Shown: positions 15,377 through 23,977 of the stretch, piece by piece
Layout: every line of letters begins with the position of its first letter
Numbering within the stretch: position 1 is the first letter of the stretch
NCBI GenBank assembly: GCA_019310425.1
Contig: JAFDEI010000082.1
Location: 1 to 33,566, forward strand
Reading direction: 5' to 3'
DNA length: 33,566 bases
DNA from: Deltaproteobacteria bacterium
Lineage (GTDB): Bacteria > Myxococcota_A > UBA9160 > SMWR01
The notes under the pieces: model-generated
The model's database searches: none
Seen by the model: the letters and a program-made list of their open reading frames with translations, nothing else
What the model was told of the DNA's origin: nothing
Translations under genes and position numbers: made by a program

Positions 15377-17659
15377 GTGAACCCCATACGGAATCACTCG
15401 CCTCGCGTACGCACGCCCCGTGAATCGGGGCCACGCGAGCGAAGCGCATCCCCCCCCGTCAATCCCCTGCTCCACCGCCTCGCACCGTTCGCCGTCGGCG
15501 CAGTCGCACTGGTGTACCAGCTACCGTTCTTCGACCGCTGGTTCAGCGTGATGGACGAGGGACACATGCTCCAGTTCGCGGACCTGATCGCGAGCGGCGG
15601 CATGATCTACCGCGACGCCACCAGCTACCCACTGCCGGGGGCGTTCTACCTGCTGGCGCTCGTGTTTCGCTGGTTCGAACCATCGATCCTGCTGTCGCGG
15701 TGGGTCGTTGCAATCGAGTTCGCCTTGTTCGTGCCGCTCGTCTTCCTGGTCATTCGGCGCCTGCTCCCGCTCGGCTGGTCGCTGCTCGCGGTCGGCGTAC
15801 TGCTGTTATATCGGGCCTGGGCATTCCCCCACTGGCAGATGTACAGCTACTCGACGACCGCAATGCTCGTACTTGCCGCGTCGTGGGTCGCGCTCGTCCA
15901 GTTCCTCGCGAGCGAGGACAGACGTTGGCTCGCACTTTCTGGACTGCTTTTCGGCCTCGGTGTCTTCTGCAAGCAGGACTATGGCGCCGCGATGTTGCTG
16001 GCCACGATCGGGACGCTCGTCATCTACGCCCACACAGGGCCAGCTGCCACGCGAAAGCCCCTGCTGCAGCTGTTCGCGACCTTCCTCCTCCCTGGCGCCA
16101 TCGTCGGTGCGGGTGCCGGCCTCCATTTCTGGCTGCAGGGCCAACTGGCGTTCGTCATCCAGCTGACGGTCTTGAATCATTTCGTCGGTCTCGCGAGCTA
16201 CGACTACCAGTCGTTTCCTTCGTTGCTGCCGCTGTTCCAGCAGGATCCGGCACTGCGTACCGGAACCGGCCTGTACAACAACTTCCCGGCATTGATTTCC
16301 ACCGCACTCGGCACTGCGGCATTCGAGAGCACACTCGTGAAGGAGACGGCTCTCTACGACACCGCACTCAAGGCGTTCATCTACCTGCCCAACCTGCTGA
16401 TTCCAGCAGGCGCGTTGCGGCTTTGGCACATCCGCAGCGAATTTCCCGACCCGGATACACGAACACGTGCTCTCTGCGAGACCGCACTGTTTTCGGTCGC
16501 CGCAGCATTCATAATCTTGATTCGTATCTACAAACCACAGGACTACGTCCACCTCGCCGTTCTATACTGGCCGCTGTTGTGCCTCGGCGTCGTATACGCG
16601 CACGCGCTGCTGGCGAACCGTGGCGGCGTGCGCCGGGGGATCGCATGGCTGTTGCTGATCCTGCTGCTTGGCCTCTCGGGCTACACGGGGCACCTGCTCG
16701 GGATGCTCCGCAGCACTCGCTTCGAACGGGTGCCGAGCAGGCGCGCCGGAATCTTCACGAAGCCGACCGAGGCGCAGCTGCTCGGCGAACTCATCGACTA
16801 CGTCCGTGCCAACTCCGAGCCGAACGAAACCGTGGCCGCGATCCCCTATTTCCCGATCGTGCTGTTTCTCGCCGATCGCGATGCACCGCATGCAGCCAGC
16901 TACATCGTCTGGCCGTTCCCCGAGTATCCTGATCGCGAACAGCGCATCATCGATGCAATGGAGGCCCACGGTACCGATACCGTGCTGTACAACTTCAGCC
17001 AGTTTCCCAACTTTCCACCTGTACCCGAGTACGTGCCGGACCTGTACAACCATCTCGTCGAGCACTTCGAGGTGGATCAGGTCTTCAGCGATGTCGCATT
17101 CGGTTACAAGCTCGCCGCACTGCGCCGTGACGAATCTCGCGACCGAGGCAGCCCGCTATTCGAGCCCGGCGACAAGAACGAACTCCGCAGCGAGCGTGCA
17201 GCCGGCGCATCTCACTCGATCCCGGCCAGCAGACGCTCCGAATGGCTCGCCTTCGCGGACTGGCCGTTCCGACCAACACTGGCACTTCGACCGACGGCGG
17301 GCGGCCGAACCGTGCTCTCGCGGGAATTGCATGTTCCAGATACCGGCGCCTCGTTGATCACCGCGATCGGCATCCACCCGGACTCCTGGTTCCGATATCC
17401 GCCGTCCTGGACGCGTTTCACCGTCGTCGTCGTCGCGGATGGTAAACGCCGCGAGTTGTTCACGCGCAAGCTCGATCCCCACCAGGTGCTCGCCGATCGA
17501 GGCTGGTTCGAAGTCGATGTCTCCCTCGACACGTGGCGTGGCCGGAGCGTGACGCTCGAACTCGAAACCAGAACCGCGCTGCCGTCGGGAGAATCGCTCG
17601 AAATGGGGGGCTGGGCGCTGCCGCGGCTCCTTCTCCACGATCAAGGAGCGAAGCGATGA
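15377..17659 (+). CDS. GT-C (GT39-like) membrane glycosyltransferase with C-terminal beta domain, paralogue B
   Basis: About 760 residues from GTG 15377, preferred because AGGA lies six bases upstream; the frame is open upstream to 15293. It has the same layout as the protein at 11192: VMDEGHMLQFADL and IYRDATSYPLPGAFY in the first loop, FPHWQMYSYST, VFCKQDYG in the membrane half, then a soluble region with VAAIPYFPIVLFLADR. The C-terminal beta domain has LRPTAGG, SWFRYPPSW, WFEVDVSLDTWRGRSVTLEL and MGGWALPRLL. The DE pair is the probable catalytic acid. Its stop overlaps the next gene (ATGA). Paralogy with 11192 is plain; whether they use different acceptors is unknown. Confidence 0.85.
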   Translation: MNPIRNHSPRVRTPRESGPRERSASPPVNPLLHRLAPFAVGAVALVYQLPFFDRWFSVMDEGHMLQFADLIASGGMIYRDATSYPLPGAFYLLALVFRWFEPSILLSRWVVAIEFALFVPLVFLVIRRLLPLGWSLLAVGVLLLYRAWAFPHWQMYSYSTTAMLVLAASWVALVQFLASEDRRWLALSGLLFGLGVFCKQDYGAAMLLATIGTLVIYAHTGPAATRKPLLQLFATFLLPGAIVGAGAGLHFWLQGQLAFVIQLTVLNHFVGLASYDYQSFPSLLPLFQQDPALRTGTGLYNNFPALISTALGTAAFESTLVKETALYDTALKAFIYLPNLLIPAGALRLWHIRSEFPDPDTRTRALCETALFSVAAAFIILIRIYKPQDYVHLAVLYWPLLCLGVVYAHALLANRGGVRRGIAWLLLILLLGLSGYTGHLLGMLRSTRFERVPSRRAGIFTKPTEAQLLGELIDYVRANSEPNETVAAIPYFPIVLFLADRDAPHAASYIVWPFPEYPDREQRIIDAMEAHGTDTVLYNFSQFPNFPPVPEYVPDLYNHLVEHFEVDQVFSDVAFGYKLAALRRDESRDRGSPLFEPGDKNELRSERAAGASHSIPASRRSEWLAFADWPFRPTLALRPTAGGRTVLSRELHVPDTGASLITAIGIHPDSWFRYPPSWTRFTVVVVADGKRRELFTRKLDPHQVLADRGWFEVDVSLDTWRGRSVTLELETRTALPSGESLEMGGWALPRLLLHDQGAKR

Positions 17660-19839
17660 GCCTCGTGACGACACGCAGGAACCTGCTCGCGGTCGGCGCC
17701 AGCCTGATCGCGCTGATCGCATTGGCACTCTACGGGTCGTGGCCGTTGCTCGGCTGCGTGGATTCCTGCTTCATCGACTACTTCGCGATTCACGACGCAC
17801 AGACCGCGCACTTCGAAATGCCCGACACGCGGCTCAATTCCTGGATTCTCGCGTGGGTACAACACGCCCTGTTCGAGAGCCCGACCACGTTGTTCGACAC
17901 CAACGTCTTCTACCCCGCAAGCAACACTCTTGCGGGCTCGGAGCACCTGCTCGGGGTCGCGCTCCAAACCCTGCCCTTCCGCCTGTTCTCCGACGGCGCC
18001 GTGATGCTGCACCAGAGCGCGTTGATCCTGTCGTTCGCGCTGCTCGCGATCAACACCTTCTTCTTCGTTCGATGGGCAGCCGGATCGACCTGGGGGGCGC
18101 TACTCGCGGGTGCCGCGGCCGCCTTCATGCCGTGGCGCTTCAGTGAACTCGGCCACCTCCAACTCCTCAGCGTACAGTGGATTCCCCTGATCTGGATGCT
18201 CGCGGGTCGCGTGCTGGCCTACCTGACACTGCTCAGCACCGGCGTGATCGTCCTGACTCTGTGGATCGCCACCCGCCCGGAATTCCGGGCCGTACTTCGC
18301 CTCGCGGGTGCAGTGGCACTACCGACCGCGATCGTCGCATTGACCAGCATCCCGTATATCTCGCGCTTCTCTGCCTTTCGCTTCGCCGAAAACTCGACGA
18401 CTGACTTCGTGTCGATGCCCGGCCTGTTCCTGTCGTTCTTGAAACCGCCACTCGCGCTGCGAGCGGACCTCGCAGGACTGGCTCCGGTGACCTATCACCT
18501 GCCACTCGTGGTGCTGGCGTTCGCAGCCCTCGCCTTGGGCTGGTGGTTCGCAGCACCTCGCTCCGCACCCGACACACTGCGACGTCGCACTCGCGTGCTT
18601 ACAGCCGCGCTGCTCGTGGCCTGCGCCACCGCGATGGTGCTGATGCTCGGGCGACGGATCGAACTTTCCGGAACCACCATCCTGCTGCCGGGTCACTGGC
18701 TCGCTCAGTTCGTCCCTGGCTACTCGCAGATGCGTGCGGAATTCCGCTGGGGGATCGTGATCGGCCTCGCAGGTCCGGCGCTGGCCGGTATTGGAATCGC
18801 ATGGCTCGAAAATCAATTGCGCGCACTACCGCAGGCGACGGCCCGAATTCTCGCCCTGGGTTCGGCGAGAGCTGTCACGCTCGCGCTGTTCGCGCTCAAC
18901 ATCTGCTGGTTCCAACTGCCGTCCCGCGACGCTTGGGTCGATGCCAAGGATGTCCTGCGGGCTCACCAGGCCCTCGCCAAACTCGAGCCTGGCGTGACCG
19001 TCGAGATCCCGTGGCGGATCCACCGAATCAGCACTGCATCCAACGGAAGCCGCTACATGATCGGGAGTTCACTGCACTGGAATCCCATCTTGAACGGCTA
19101 CACCGCCTACGTTCCACCCAGCTATCATTTTCTGCAGCGCCTGGCCCAGAGCCTGCCCGACCCGACCGCGATCGAGAAGTTGCAGCGCCTGACCGGCTTG
19201 CGCTGGATCGTCGTACACCCGGAACGGCTGGGGCGCGTGCAGAAACAACTCTGGGCCGCTGCGGAGAAAGGCGGCCAGCTACAGGCGATAAAGGCGACTC
19301 CCACGTACCGAATCTACGAAATCCCGACCTCAGCATGGAACGACTCCTGGCGCGCAGCGCTGCTCGCCGACGCACCCGGGCCGACGACGATGACCGGCCT
19401 GCCCCGCACCGCGATCGCGGCGCCGGAGTCACCGCCCCCACTCAACGTCCGAGTACGCGATCAGATGCGCTACGAACATGGCTCGGGCCTGCCGTACTTC
19501 GCAACCGTCACGATCGTCAACCCGAGCGCAGAGAGCTGGCCCGGCCTCGACATCCAGCCCGAGGGTCTCGTCGAGCTGCGCTATCGCTTCTTCGATGCAG
19601 CGGATGCACTGTTGAGCGAAGGCACCGCAAGCCTGGACCGCGACATCCCGCACGGCAGTGGGGTCGCAGCGCAGGCCCTCGTCCGCCCACCTGCAGTGGA
19701 CGGCCCCATGACCATCCACTTCGATCTCGTGCAGCGAGTCGGCGGCGAACTTCGCAACCTGGGTTTCCCGGCGGTCGAAGTCGCCGTCGAAGTGTCGAAG
19801 CGGCCGCTGCTTCACGGAATCCGCAAGGAGAACAAGTAG
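17656..19839 (+). CDS. Large GT-C-like membrane protein (YfhO-like architecture), possibly shortened internally
   Basis: About 727 residues from ATG 17656, which overlaps the previous stop and has AAGGAG seven bases upstream. The first loop has DTRLNSWILAWV, FDTNVFYPASNTLAGSEH and later FMPWRFSELGHLQLLSVQW, a layout found in uncharacterised GT-C or YfhO-type membrane proteins. A C-terminal soluble region (about 440 on) includes LRWIVVHPERLG and a beta-rich end. Oddity: QWIPLIWMLAGR runs straight into LAYLTLLSTGV, where I would expect a further loop and helix, so about 30 residues may be missing. Function is probably membrane glycosylation or glycan handling, not demonstrated. Confidence 0.75.
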   Translation: MSLVTTRRNLLAVGASLIALIALALYGSWPLLGCVDSCFIDYFAIHDAQTAHFEMPDTRLNSWILAWVQHALFESPTTLFDTNVFYPASNTLAGSEHLLGVALQTLPFRLFSDGAVMLHQSALILSFALLAINTFFFVRWAAGSTWGALLAGAAAAFMPWRFSELGHLQLLSVQWIPLIWMLAGRVLAYLTLLSTGVIVLTLWIATRPEFRAVLRLAGAVALPTAIVALTSIPYISRFSAFRFAENSTTDFVSMPGLFLSFLKPPLALRADLAGLAPVTYHLPLVVLAFAALALGWWFAAPRSAPDTLRRRTRVLTAALLVACATAMVLMLGRRIELSGTTILLPGHWLAQFVPGYSQMRAEFRWGIVIGLAGPALAGIGIAWLENQLRALPQATARILALGSARAVTLALFALNICWFQLPSRDAWVDAKDVLRAHQALAKLEPGVTVEIPWRIHRISTASNGSRYMIGSSLHWNPILNGYTAYVPPSYHFLQRLAQSLPDPTAIEKLQRLTGLRWIVVHPERLGRVQKQLWAAAEKGGQLQAIKATPTYRIYEIPTSAWNDSWRAALLADAPGPTTMTGLPRTAIAAPESPPPLNVRVRDQMRYEHGSGLPYFATVTIVNPSAESWPGLDIQPEGLVELRYRFFDAADALLSEGTASLDRDIPHGSGVAAQALVRPPAVDGPMTIHFDLVQRVGGELRNLGFPAVEVAVEVSKRPLLHGIRKENK

Positions 19840-19846
19840 CTACCGC

Positions 19847-20785
19847 TCAGTTCATCCCCAACTCTTCGCGATAGTCCGACGCGAGTTCGCGGATCGGCAC
19901 GGCATCGCCGGCTTTCGCAAGCTGTCGCATCACGTGGTGCGTGAAGTCGCGCCGTCGCTCGAACGGCAACCCGACGCCGGGCGTATTGCGAATTGCGACT
20001 TCGAGCGATGAGCCGTCGAGCCGCACCAGATCCAGCAGGTGAAGCCCATAGGACAGCACCCGTTTGCGGCGACCGAAGGCGCTCAGGCACAAGTCGAAGG
20101 CGCGTATGCCGAGCATCCGCATCAACGTGCCGTAGAACGGCACACCCACGACCGGCACGATCGATACCGGGATTTCGACCAGCGACGAAACTCCCTGAGC
20201 CGTGGGGGCGGCCCGGCGATGCAACTTGGTGGCGCTCGGCACATAGGGCTGGGCGGGTGCCAGCGGTGCGGTGAGCGAACCCAGCTGGTAGCCGGCATGG
20301 CGGACGAAAATCTTCCCATAGAGCATGAAGATCCACAGGAATGGCCCGGGGAAGAGCGAGGAGTCGTAGAGGTAGTCGCGCTCGGCCAGCAGCTCGAGCA
20401 CCTCGGTGTCGACATCGAGCGACGGCGTCCGAAACCCGACCGGACGCGTACCGAGAATGTCTGCGATCGCTGAATCCGCCTGCTCGATCTCGGTTCGCTT
20501 CTCGTCGCGGGTGAGCGAACGAAAGTTGTAGGGATGTGTGTGAGAGTGGTTCGCGACCTCGTGCCCGCGGGCTGCGATCTCACGCACGCGTTCGCGGTTC
20601 GACGGCAGATCCGCGTCTCGACCGATCATGAAAAAGGTCGCGCGTATGCCGCATTCATCGAACAGGTCCAGAAATCGCGGAATACCGTCATCGTAGAACG
20701 ACGGGCCGTCCGCCTTGCCGTCGGGATCGACGAGGCTCTGGTACTCTCGATAGGTGTCCATGTCGATGCTGACACACACCTTCAT
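19847..20785 (-). CDS. Polysaccharide deacetylase (NodB homology, CE4)
   Basis: 312 residues from ATG 20785, which overlaps the upstream methyltransferase stop (ATGA); a longer frame upstream is part of that gene. Motif 1 is VSIDMDTYREY with the metal Asp. RATFFMIGRDADL matches the family's TFF segment. Motif 2 is GHEVANHSHTH, supplying the two metal His. GFRTPSLDVDTE is motif 3, and YDSSLFP follows. It would remove N-acetyl or O-acetyl groups from a sugar chain or lipid-linked sugar. No signal peptide is visible, so a cytoplasmic-face or lipid-linked substrate is possible. Last gene of the GT2-methyltransferase-deacetylase trio; it ends seven bases from the convergent GT-C gene. Confidence 0.9.
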   Translation of the reverse strand: MKVCVSIDMDTYREYQSLVDPDGKADGPSFYDDGIPRFLDLFDECGIRATFFMIGRDADLPSNRERVREIAARGHEVANHSHTHPYNFRSLTRDEKRTEIEQADSAIADILGTRPVGFRTPSLDVDTEVLELLAERDYLYDSSLFPGPFLWIFMLYGKIFVRHAGYQLGSLTAPLAPAQPYVPSATKLHRRAAPTAQGVSSLVEIPVSIVPVVGVPFYGTLMRMLGIRAFDLCLSAFGRRKRVLSYGLHLLDLVRLDGSSLEVAIRNTPGVGLPFERRRDFTHHVMRQLAKAGDAVPIRELASDYREELGMN

Positions 20786-21588
20786 CCGAGGCTGGACTCC
20801 CGAGGCCTCGCGTGCCCGACGACATGGGCGCCATGACGCGCCAGCCATGGTTTTCGGTAATAGGGCCAGCGCGATGATTCAGCTCGCGCGATCGCGGTGA
20901 GCGTACGCACCAGCACGTTGGTGCCGAGCAATCGAGTCTGCGCGTTCGCACACAGAACGCCGACCCCCCAGATGTCTTCGAGCCGAAGACAGCTGCGCTC
21001 GAGTTGGGCTCGCACGTCCCGCAGCGAATAGGTGCGCGAAATCATCCGATCGCCTGGTTTGAAGGCCGCGAGCAGCCGACGATAGACGTTTCCGAGGCCA
21101 CCATAGATCGACTCGCTGGGAACGTAGGTGAACAGGAAGTGGCCGTTGGGCTTGAGCCGGCGCCGCATCTCGGCCAGCGCACGTTCGAGATGCGGCAGGT
21201 GGTCGAACAGTTCCATACAGAGCACCACGTCGAACTCGCCCTCGCCGAACGACGATAGATCCTCCGCACTGGCCTTCACAACGTCGAATCGGTCGGCGAC
21301 ACCGCGGCGCTGCGCAGTCGCGCGCGCAATTTCGAGCATGTCGGGATTGAGGTCCACGCCCGTCACGCGGCAGCCCCGCTCCGCGAAGAATGCGCCGAAG
21401 CGTCCCGGGCCGGTCCCGACATCGAGCACGCGCCAGGACGAATCGATCATGAACTCGTCCGCAAGCGCCTGGATCTCGGCGGCGTAGTGAAATGCGAGCG
21501 GACCAGACTCTGGCGTCCACCACTCGCTCACGGTGCCCGGCCTGGAGAAGTAGTCGGTGACTTCGTCGTCGAGCTGGGATCCGCTCAC
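20782..21588 (-). CDS. Class I SAM-dependent methyltransferase
   Basis: 268 residues from GTG 21588, chosen because GTGA overlaps the stop of the upstream GT2. SAM motif I is VLDVGTGPGRFGAFFAERG, motif II VTGVDLNPDMLEIA, and motif IV CMELFDHLPHLERAL followed by LKPNGHFLFTYVP. The C-terminal part (about 190-268) has LLGTNVLVRTL and a Tyr/Arg-rich end and is not recognised. UbiE/Methyltransf_11 type. In context it probably methylates the sugar or lipid acted on by the neighbouring GT2 and deacetylase. Confidence 0.9.
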   Translation of the reverse strand: MSGSQLDDEVTDYFSRPGTVSEWWTPESGPLAFHYAAEIQALADEFMIDSSWRVLDVGTGPGRFGAFFAERGCRVTGVDLNPDMLEIARATAQRRGVADRFDVVKASAEDLSSFGEGEFDVVLCMELFDHLPHLERALAEMRRRLKPNGHFLFTYVPSESIYGGLGNVYRRLLAAFKPGDRMISRTYSLRDVRAQLERSCLRLEDIWGVGVLCANAQTRLLGTNVLVRTLTAIARAESSRWPYYRKPWLARHGAHVVGHARPRESSLG

Positions 21589-22322
21589 CCGATGCCCAGC
21601 CGGCGCGAGATCAGCAACTGCAAGGTATCGATCGTCGTGCGCAGGACCAGCATCTTGCTGGCCCCAAATTTCATGTCGTAGCGAAGCACCAGCGGAACCT
21701 CGCTGATGATCGCTTCGAGCCGCCGCAGTTTGAGCAGAATATCGACCATGCACGAGAAACCGCTCTCAGCCACGAAAGCACCCCCGTAGGTATCGAAGGC
21801 CTGCCGAATGACACCCGCTCGGTAGGCGCGGTAGCCACTCGTGAAATCGCGAACACCCGGAGTCGGGAAGGTAAATCGGAACAGCAAGCTTCCCGTACGA
21901 GAAAGCGCGCGCCGATGCAGCGGTACCCCTCGCACGTGGGCACCCGGCTGGAATCGCGACGCGATGACCACGTCGTTTCCCTCACGAATGCCGCGAACCA
22001 TCCGAGCGATCAGTCCGGGGGTGTGGGTATTGTCGGAATCCATGGTGACGATGATGTCGCGGTCCTTCGCACCCTCGATAGCGGCAAGCAAGCCCGTGCG
22101 AATCGCCTCCCCGAGCCCGCGATTCCGCTCGTGGTCGATGCGCGTGATCGGCATCGTGTCCCGCATTTGGTCGACCATCTCACCAGTACCGTCGGTACTG
22201 CCGTCGTTCACCACGATCACGCGATACTCGATCAGGTTCTCTTCCATCGCCTCACGAATCCGATCGAGCAACGGGGGGAGCGTCTCTTCCTCGTTGTAGG
22301 CCGGGAGTGTGATGATCACCAT
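21585..22322 (-). CDS. GT2 glycosyltransferase (polyprenyl-phosphate sugar synthase-like)
   Basis: 245 residues. LPAYNEEETLPPLL, VVNDGSTDGT and TMDSDNTHTPGLI give the nucleotide-sugar and metal sites; ASRFQPGAHVRGVP and FTSGYRAYRAGV are the acceptor-side motifs of the Dpm1-like branch. The C-terminal SGFSCMVDILLKLRRL then EVPLVLRYDMKFGASKM is complete here, in contrast to the shortened GT2 at 5376. It ends without a membrane domain. Likely makes a lipid-phosphate sugar. Start ATG 22322 has AGAGG ten bases upstream. First gene of a three-gene coupled set. Confidence 0.92.
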   Translation of the reverse strand: MVIITLPAYNEEETLPPLLDRIREAMEENLIEYRVIVVNDGSTDGTGEMVDQMRDTMPITRIDHERNRGLGEAIRTGLLAAIEGAKDRDIIVTMDSDNTHTPGLIARMVRGIREGNDVVIASRFQPGAHVRGVPLHRRALSRTGSLLFRFTFPTPGVRDFTSGYRAYRAGVIRQAFDTYGGAFVAESGFSCMVDILLKLRRLEAIISEVPLVLRYDMKFGASKMLVLRTTIDTLQLLISRRLGIG

Positions 22323-22458
22323 GGCGCTCGGCCTCTTCGTGAACCACGCCCTGCCAGCATAGCCAAGATGGCATCCAACGGGCTCGAGAGCGGCGCTCTG
22401 ACGTCACGCGTGTGCAACTCGACGTCCGAAGACCATGGCTCAGACCTCGAAACCCGGA

Positions 22459-22486
22459 GTCTCCGGCCGGGCGGGGGGCCGGAGAC
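22459..22486 (-). terminator. Hairpin downstream of leuA
   Basis: GTCTCCGGCC and GGCCGGAGAC form a perfect 10-bp stem with an 8-base G-rich loop, starting 33 bases after the leuA stop. The T-run after it is short (GGGTTTC), so it is a probable but not classical intrinsic terminator. The rest of the 196-base gap up to the GT2 start holds no gene I can support. Confidence 0.5.
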
Positions 22487-22518
22487 ACTCGCTGCCGTAA
22501 CAGCCTGGCGCAGCCGGA

Positions 22519-23823
22519 TCAACCGGCACTCCGCTCCCTGGTGTCTCCCTGCAAGCTCTCGGTCTCACGCGCCGCCGCGGCCGAGCAGATGCGCCGAAGT
22601 TCCTCGTCACGCACCTCGCCCTGCCCATCCGCGACGATTTGAAAGGCGTCGAAAGCCCGACCGAACGAATCTCCCGGCAGCTCGATTTCGAGCAGCCGCA
22701 GCCGTTCCGCGAATCCGCATCTCCCAGACAGCTTTCCGAGTACGATCTCGCTGCCGGTGGCGTGGCCGATCTCCGCCGGATCGAGCACTTCGTAGTTCTT
22801 GCGCCACTTGATGACGCCATCCTGGTGGATGCCCGATGCATGCCTGAACGCGTTGCCACCGACGACCGCCTTGTTGAGAGGGACCGCGACGCCGCTGCGC
22901 TCTTCGATCAGCTGCGAGATCCCGCAGATTCCACTGGGGTCCACTGCTGTGTGCACTCCGAGATCCACAGCATGAACACGCAGCGCCATCACGACCTCCT
23001 CGAGGGCCGTGTTACCTGCGCGCTCACCGAGACCATTCACCGCCAGTTCAACCTGGCGCGCTCCAGCACGAACGGCTGCAATCGTATTCGCCGTCGCGAG
23101 CCCCAGGTCGTCCTGTCCATGGAACGAGACCACGGCCTCCCCGACTTCCGGAACCCGCTCGAACAGGGCACGAATCATCGTCTCCAGCCGGTGCGGAAGT
23201 ACGCAACCAACCGTATCGGGTATGTTGATTGTCGTCGCTCCAGCCGAAAGAGCTTCGCGCACGACCGCCTCAACGAACTCCGGATCAGCACGGGTCGCGT
23301 CCATCGGGCTGAACTCGACGTCGTCCGTGAAGTGCCTCGCGCGGGCGACGCCAGCGCGCGTCATCGCGAGCACATCGTCGCGATCCTTGTACAGCTGATG
23401 AGCGAGGTGGATGTCGCTGCTGTTCACGAAGACGTGGATGCGGCCCTGCTCGGCGTCTCGCAGAGCCTCGCCGGCCGCGTCGATGTCGCAGGAGGCTGCG
23501 CGCGCGAGAGCGCAGACCGTCGAACCACGCACTGCACGTGCCACGGCCGAGACCGCATCAGCTTCTCCTGACGATGCGGCGGGAAAGCCTGCTTCGATGA
23601 CGTCGACGCGCATGTCAGCGAGGCGCAACGCAATCTCGACTTTGTCGCGCACGCTGAAACAGACCCCGGCGGCCTGCTCTCCGTCGCGCAGGGTGGTGTC
23701 TAGTACGATGACCCGCTCGCTGTCAGCTCGCTCAGCGATGGCCCGATCGCCGGTGGATCGGTCGGAAAGGACTCGGTTTCGGCCCCGACTCACGGGACTT
23801 GCGGAGGATCTGCTGTTGGACAT
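22519..23823 (-). CDS. leuA: 2-isopropylmalate synthase-type enzyme, lacking the C-terminal regulatory domain
   Basis: 434 residues from ATG 23823, which has GGAG six bases upstream; ATG 23886 is in frame but leaves an unsupported extension. DRE-TIM metallolyase: LDTTLRDGEQ (Asp 47 in the RDG motif), VIEAGFPAAS, FVNSSDIH, FTDDVEFSPMDATR, INIPDTVG, NGLGERAGN and GIHQDGVIKWR. The sequence ends soon after the communication subdomain (LGKLSGRCGF), so the leucine-binding C-terminal domain of full-length LeuA (about 510 residues) is absent. Oddity: the family's HxHND is HGQDD here (His 235, Gln 237). It condenses 2-oxoisovalerate with acetyl-CoA if it is LeuA; homocitrate synthase is the main alternative. 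A leader with Leu codons upstream supports LeuA. Confidence 0.85.
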   Translation of the reverse strand: MSNSRSSASPVSRGRNRVLSDRSTGDRAIAERADSERVIVLDTTLRDGEQAAGVCFSVRDKVEIALRLADMRVDVIEAGFPAASSGEADAVSAVARAVRGSTVCALARAASCDIDAAGEALRDAEQGRIHVFVNSSDIHLAHQLYKDRDDVLAMTRAGVARARHFTDDVEFSPMDATRADPEFVEAVVREALSAGATTINIPDTVGCVLPHRLETMIRALFERVPEVGEAVVSFHGQDDLGLATANTIAAVRAGARQVELAVNGLGERAGNTALEEVVMALRVHAVDLGVHTAVDPSGICGISQLIEERSGVAVPLNKAVVGGNAFRHASGIHQDGVIKWRKNYEVLDPAEIGHATGSEIVLGKLSGRCGFAERLRLLEIELPGDSFGRAFDAFQIVADGQGEVRDEELRRICSAAAARETESLQGDTRERSAG

Positions 23824-23907
23824 GTCTCGCTCCGGTTGCCGAGCGAGGTCCCGAAGGGTCGCGCCGATTCCGAACTCCGATGTCATGAAACGTCGGGTGT
23901 CCGGAAA

Positions 23908-23951
23908 CACGAAACCCTCTCGGGCCGGGCTCGGCGAGAGAGGGTTTCGTG
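23908..23951 (-). promoter_or_regulatory. Attenuator-type hairpin upstream of leuA
   Basis: CACGAAACCCTCTC (minus strand 23951-23938) pairs perfectly with GAGAGGGTTTCGTG (23921-23908), a 14-bp stem. The 16-base loop contains a second small GCCG/CGGC stem. It follows the leader ORF stop by 20 bases and precedes the leuA ATG by 84 bases. The bases after it are GTGTTTCC-like, a weak T-run. This placement fits a transcription attenuator; the antiterminator partner was not worked out. Confidence 0.6.
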
Positions 23952-23961
23952 AAACGACGAT

Positions 23962-23977
23962 CGGCTCGATTCAGCCG
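23962..23977 (-). promoter_or_regulatory. Small hairpin at the leader ORF stop
   Basis: CGGCT-gaatcg-AGCCG forms a 5-bp stem that spans the leader peptide stop codon. In attenuators such a structure can pause RNA polymerase until a ribosome arrives. The stem is short, so chance cannot be excluded. Confidence 0.3.

Noticed and set aside
22639-23571. 310-codon plus-strand frame
   Set aside because: Antisense of leuA; no recognisable motif.
23824-23910. Upstream starts for leuA (ATG 23886, GTG 23910)
   Set aside because: They run back to the attenuator hairpin and lack a good ribosome site, while ATG 23823 has GGAG at ideal distance. Not fully excluded.
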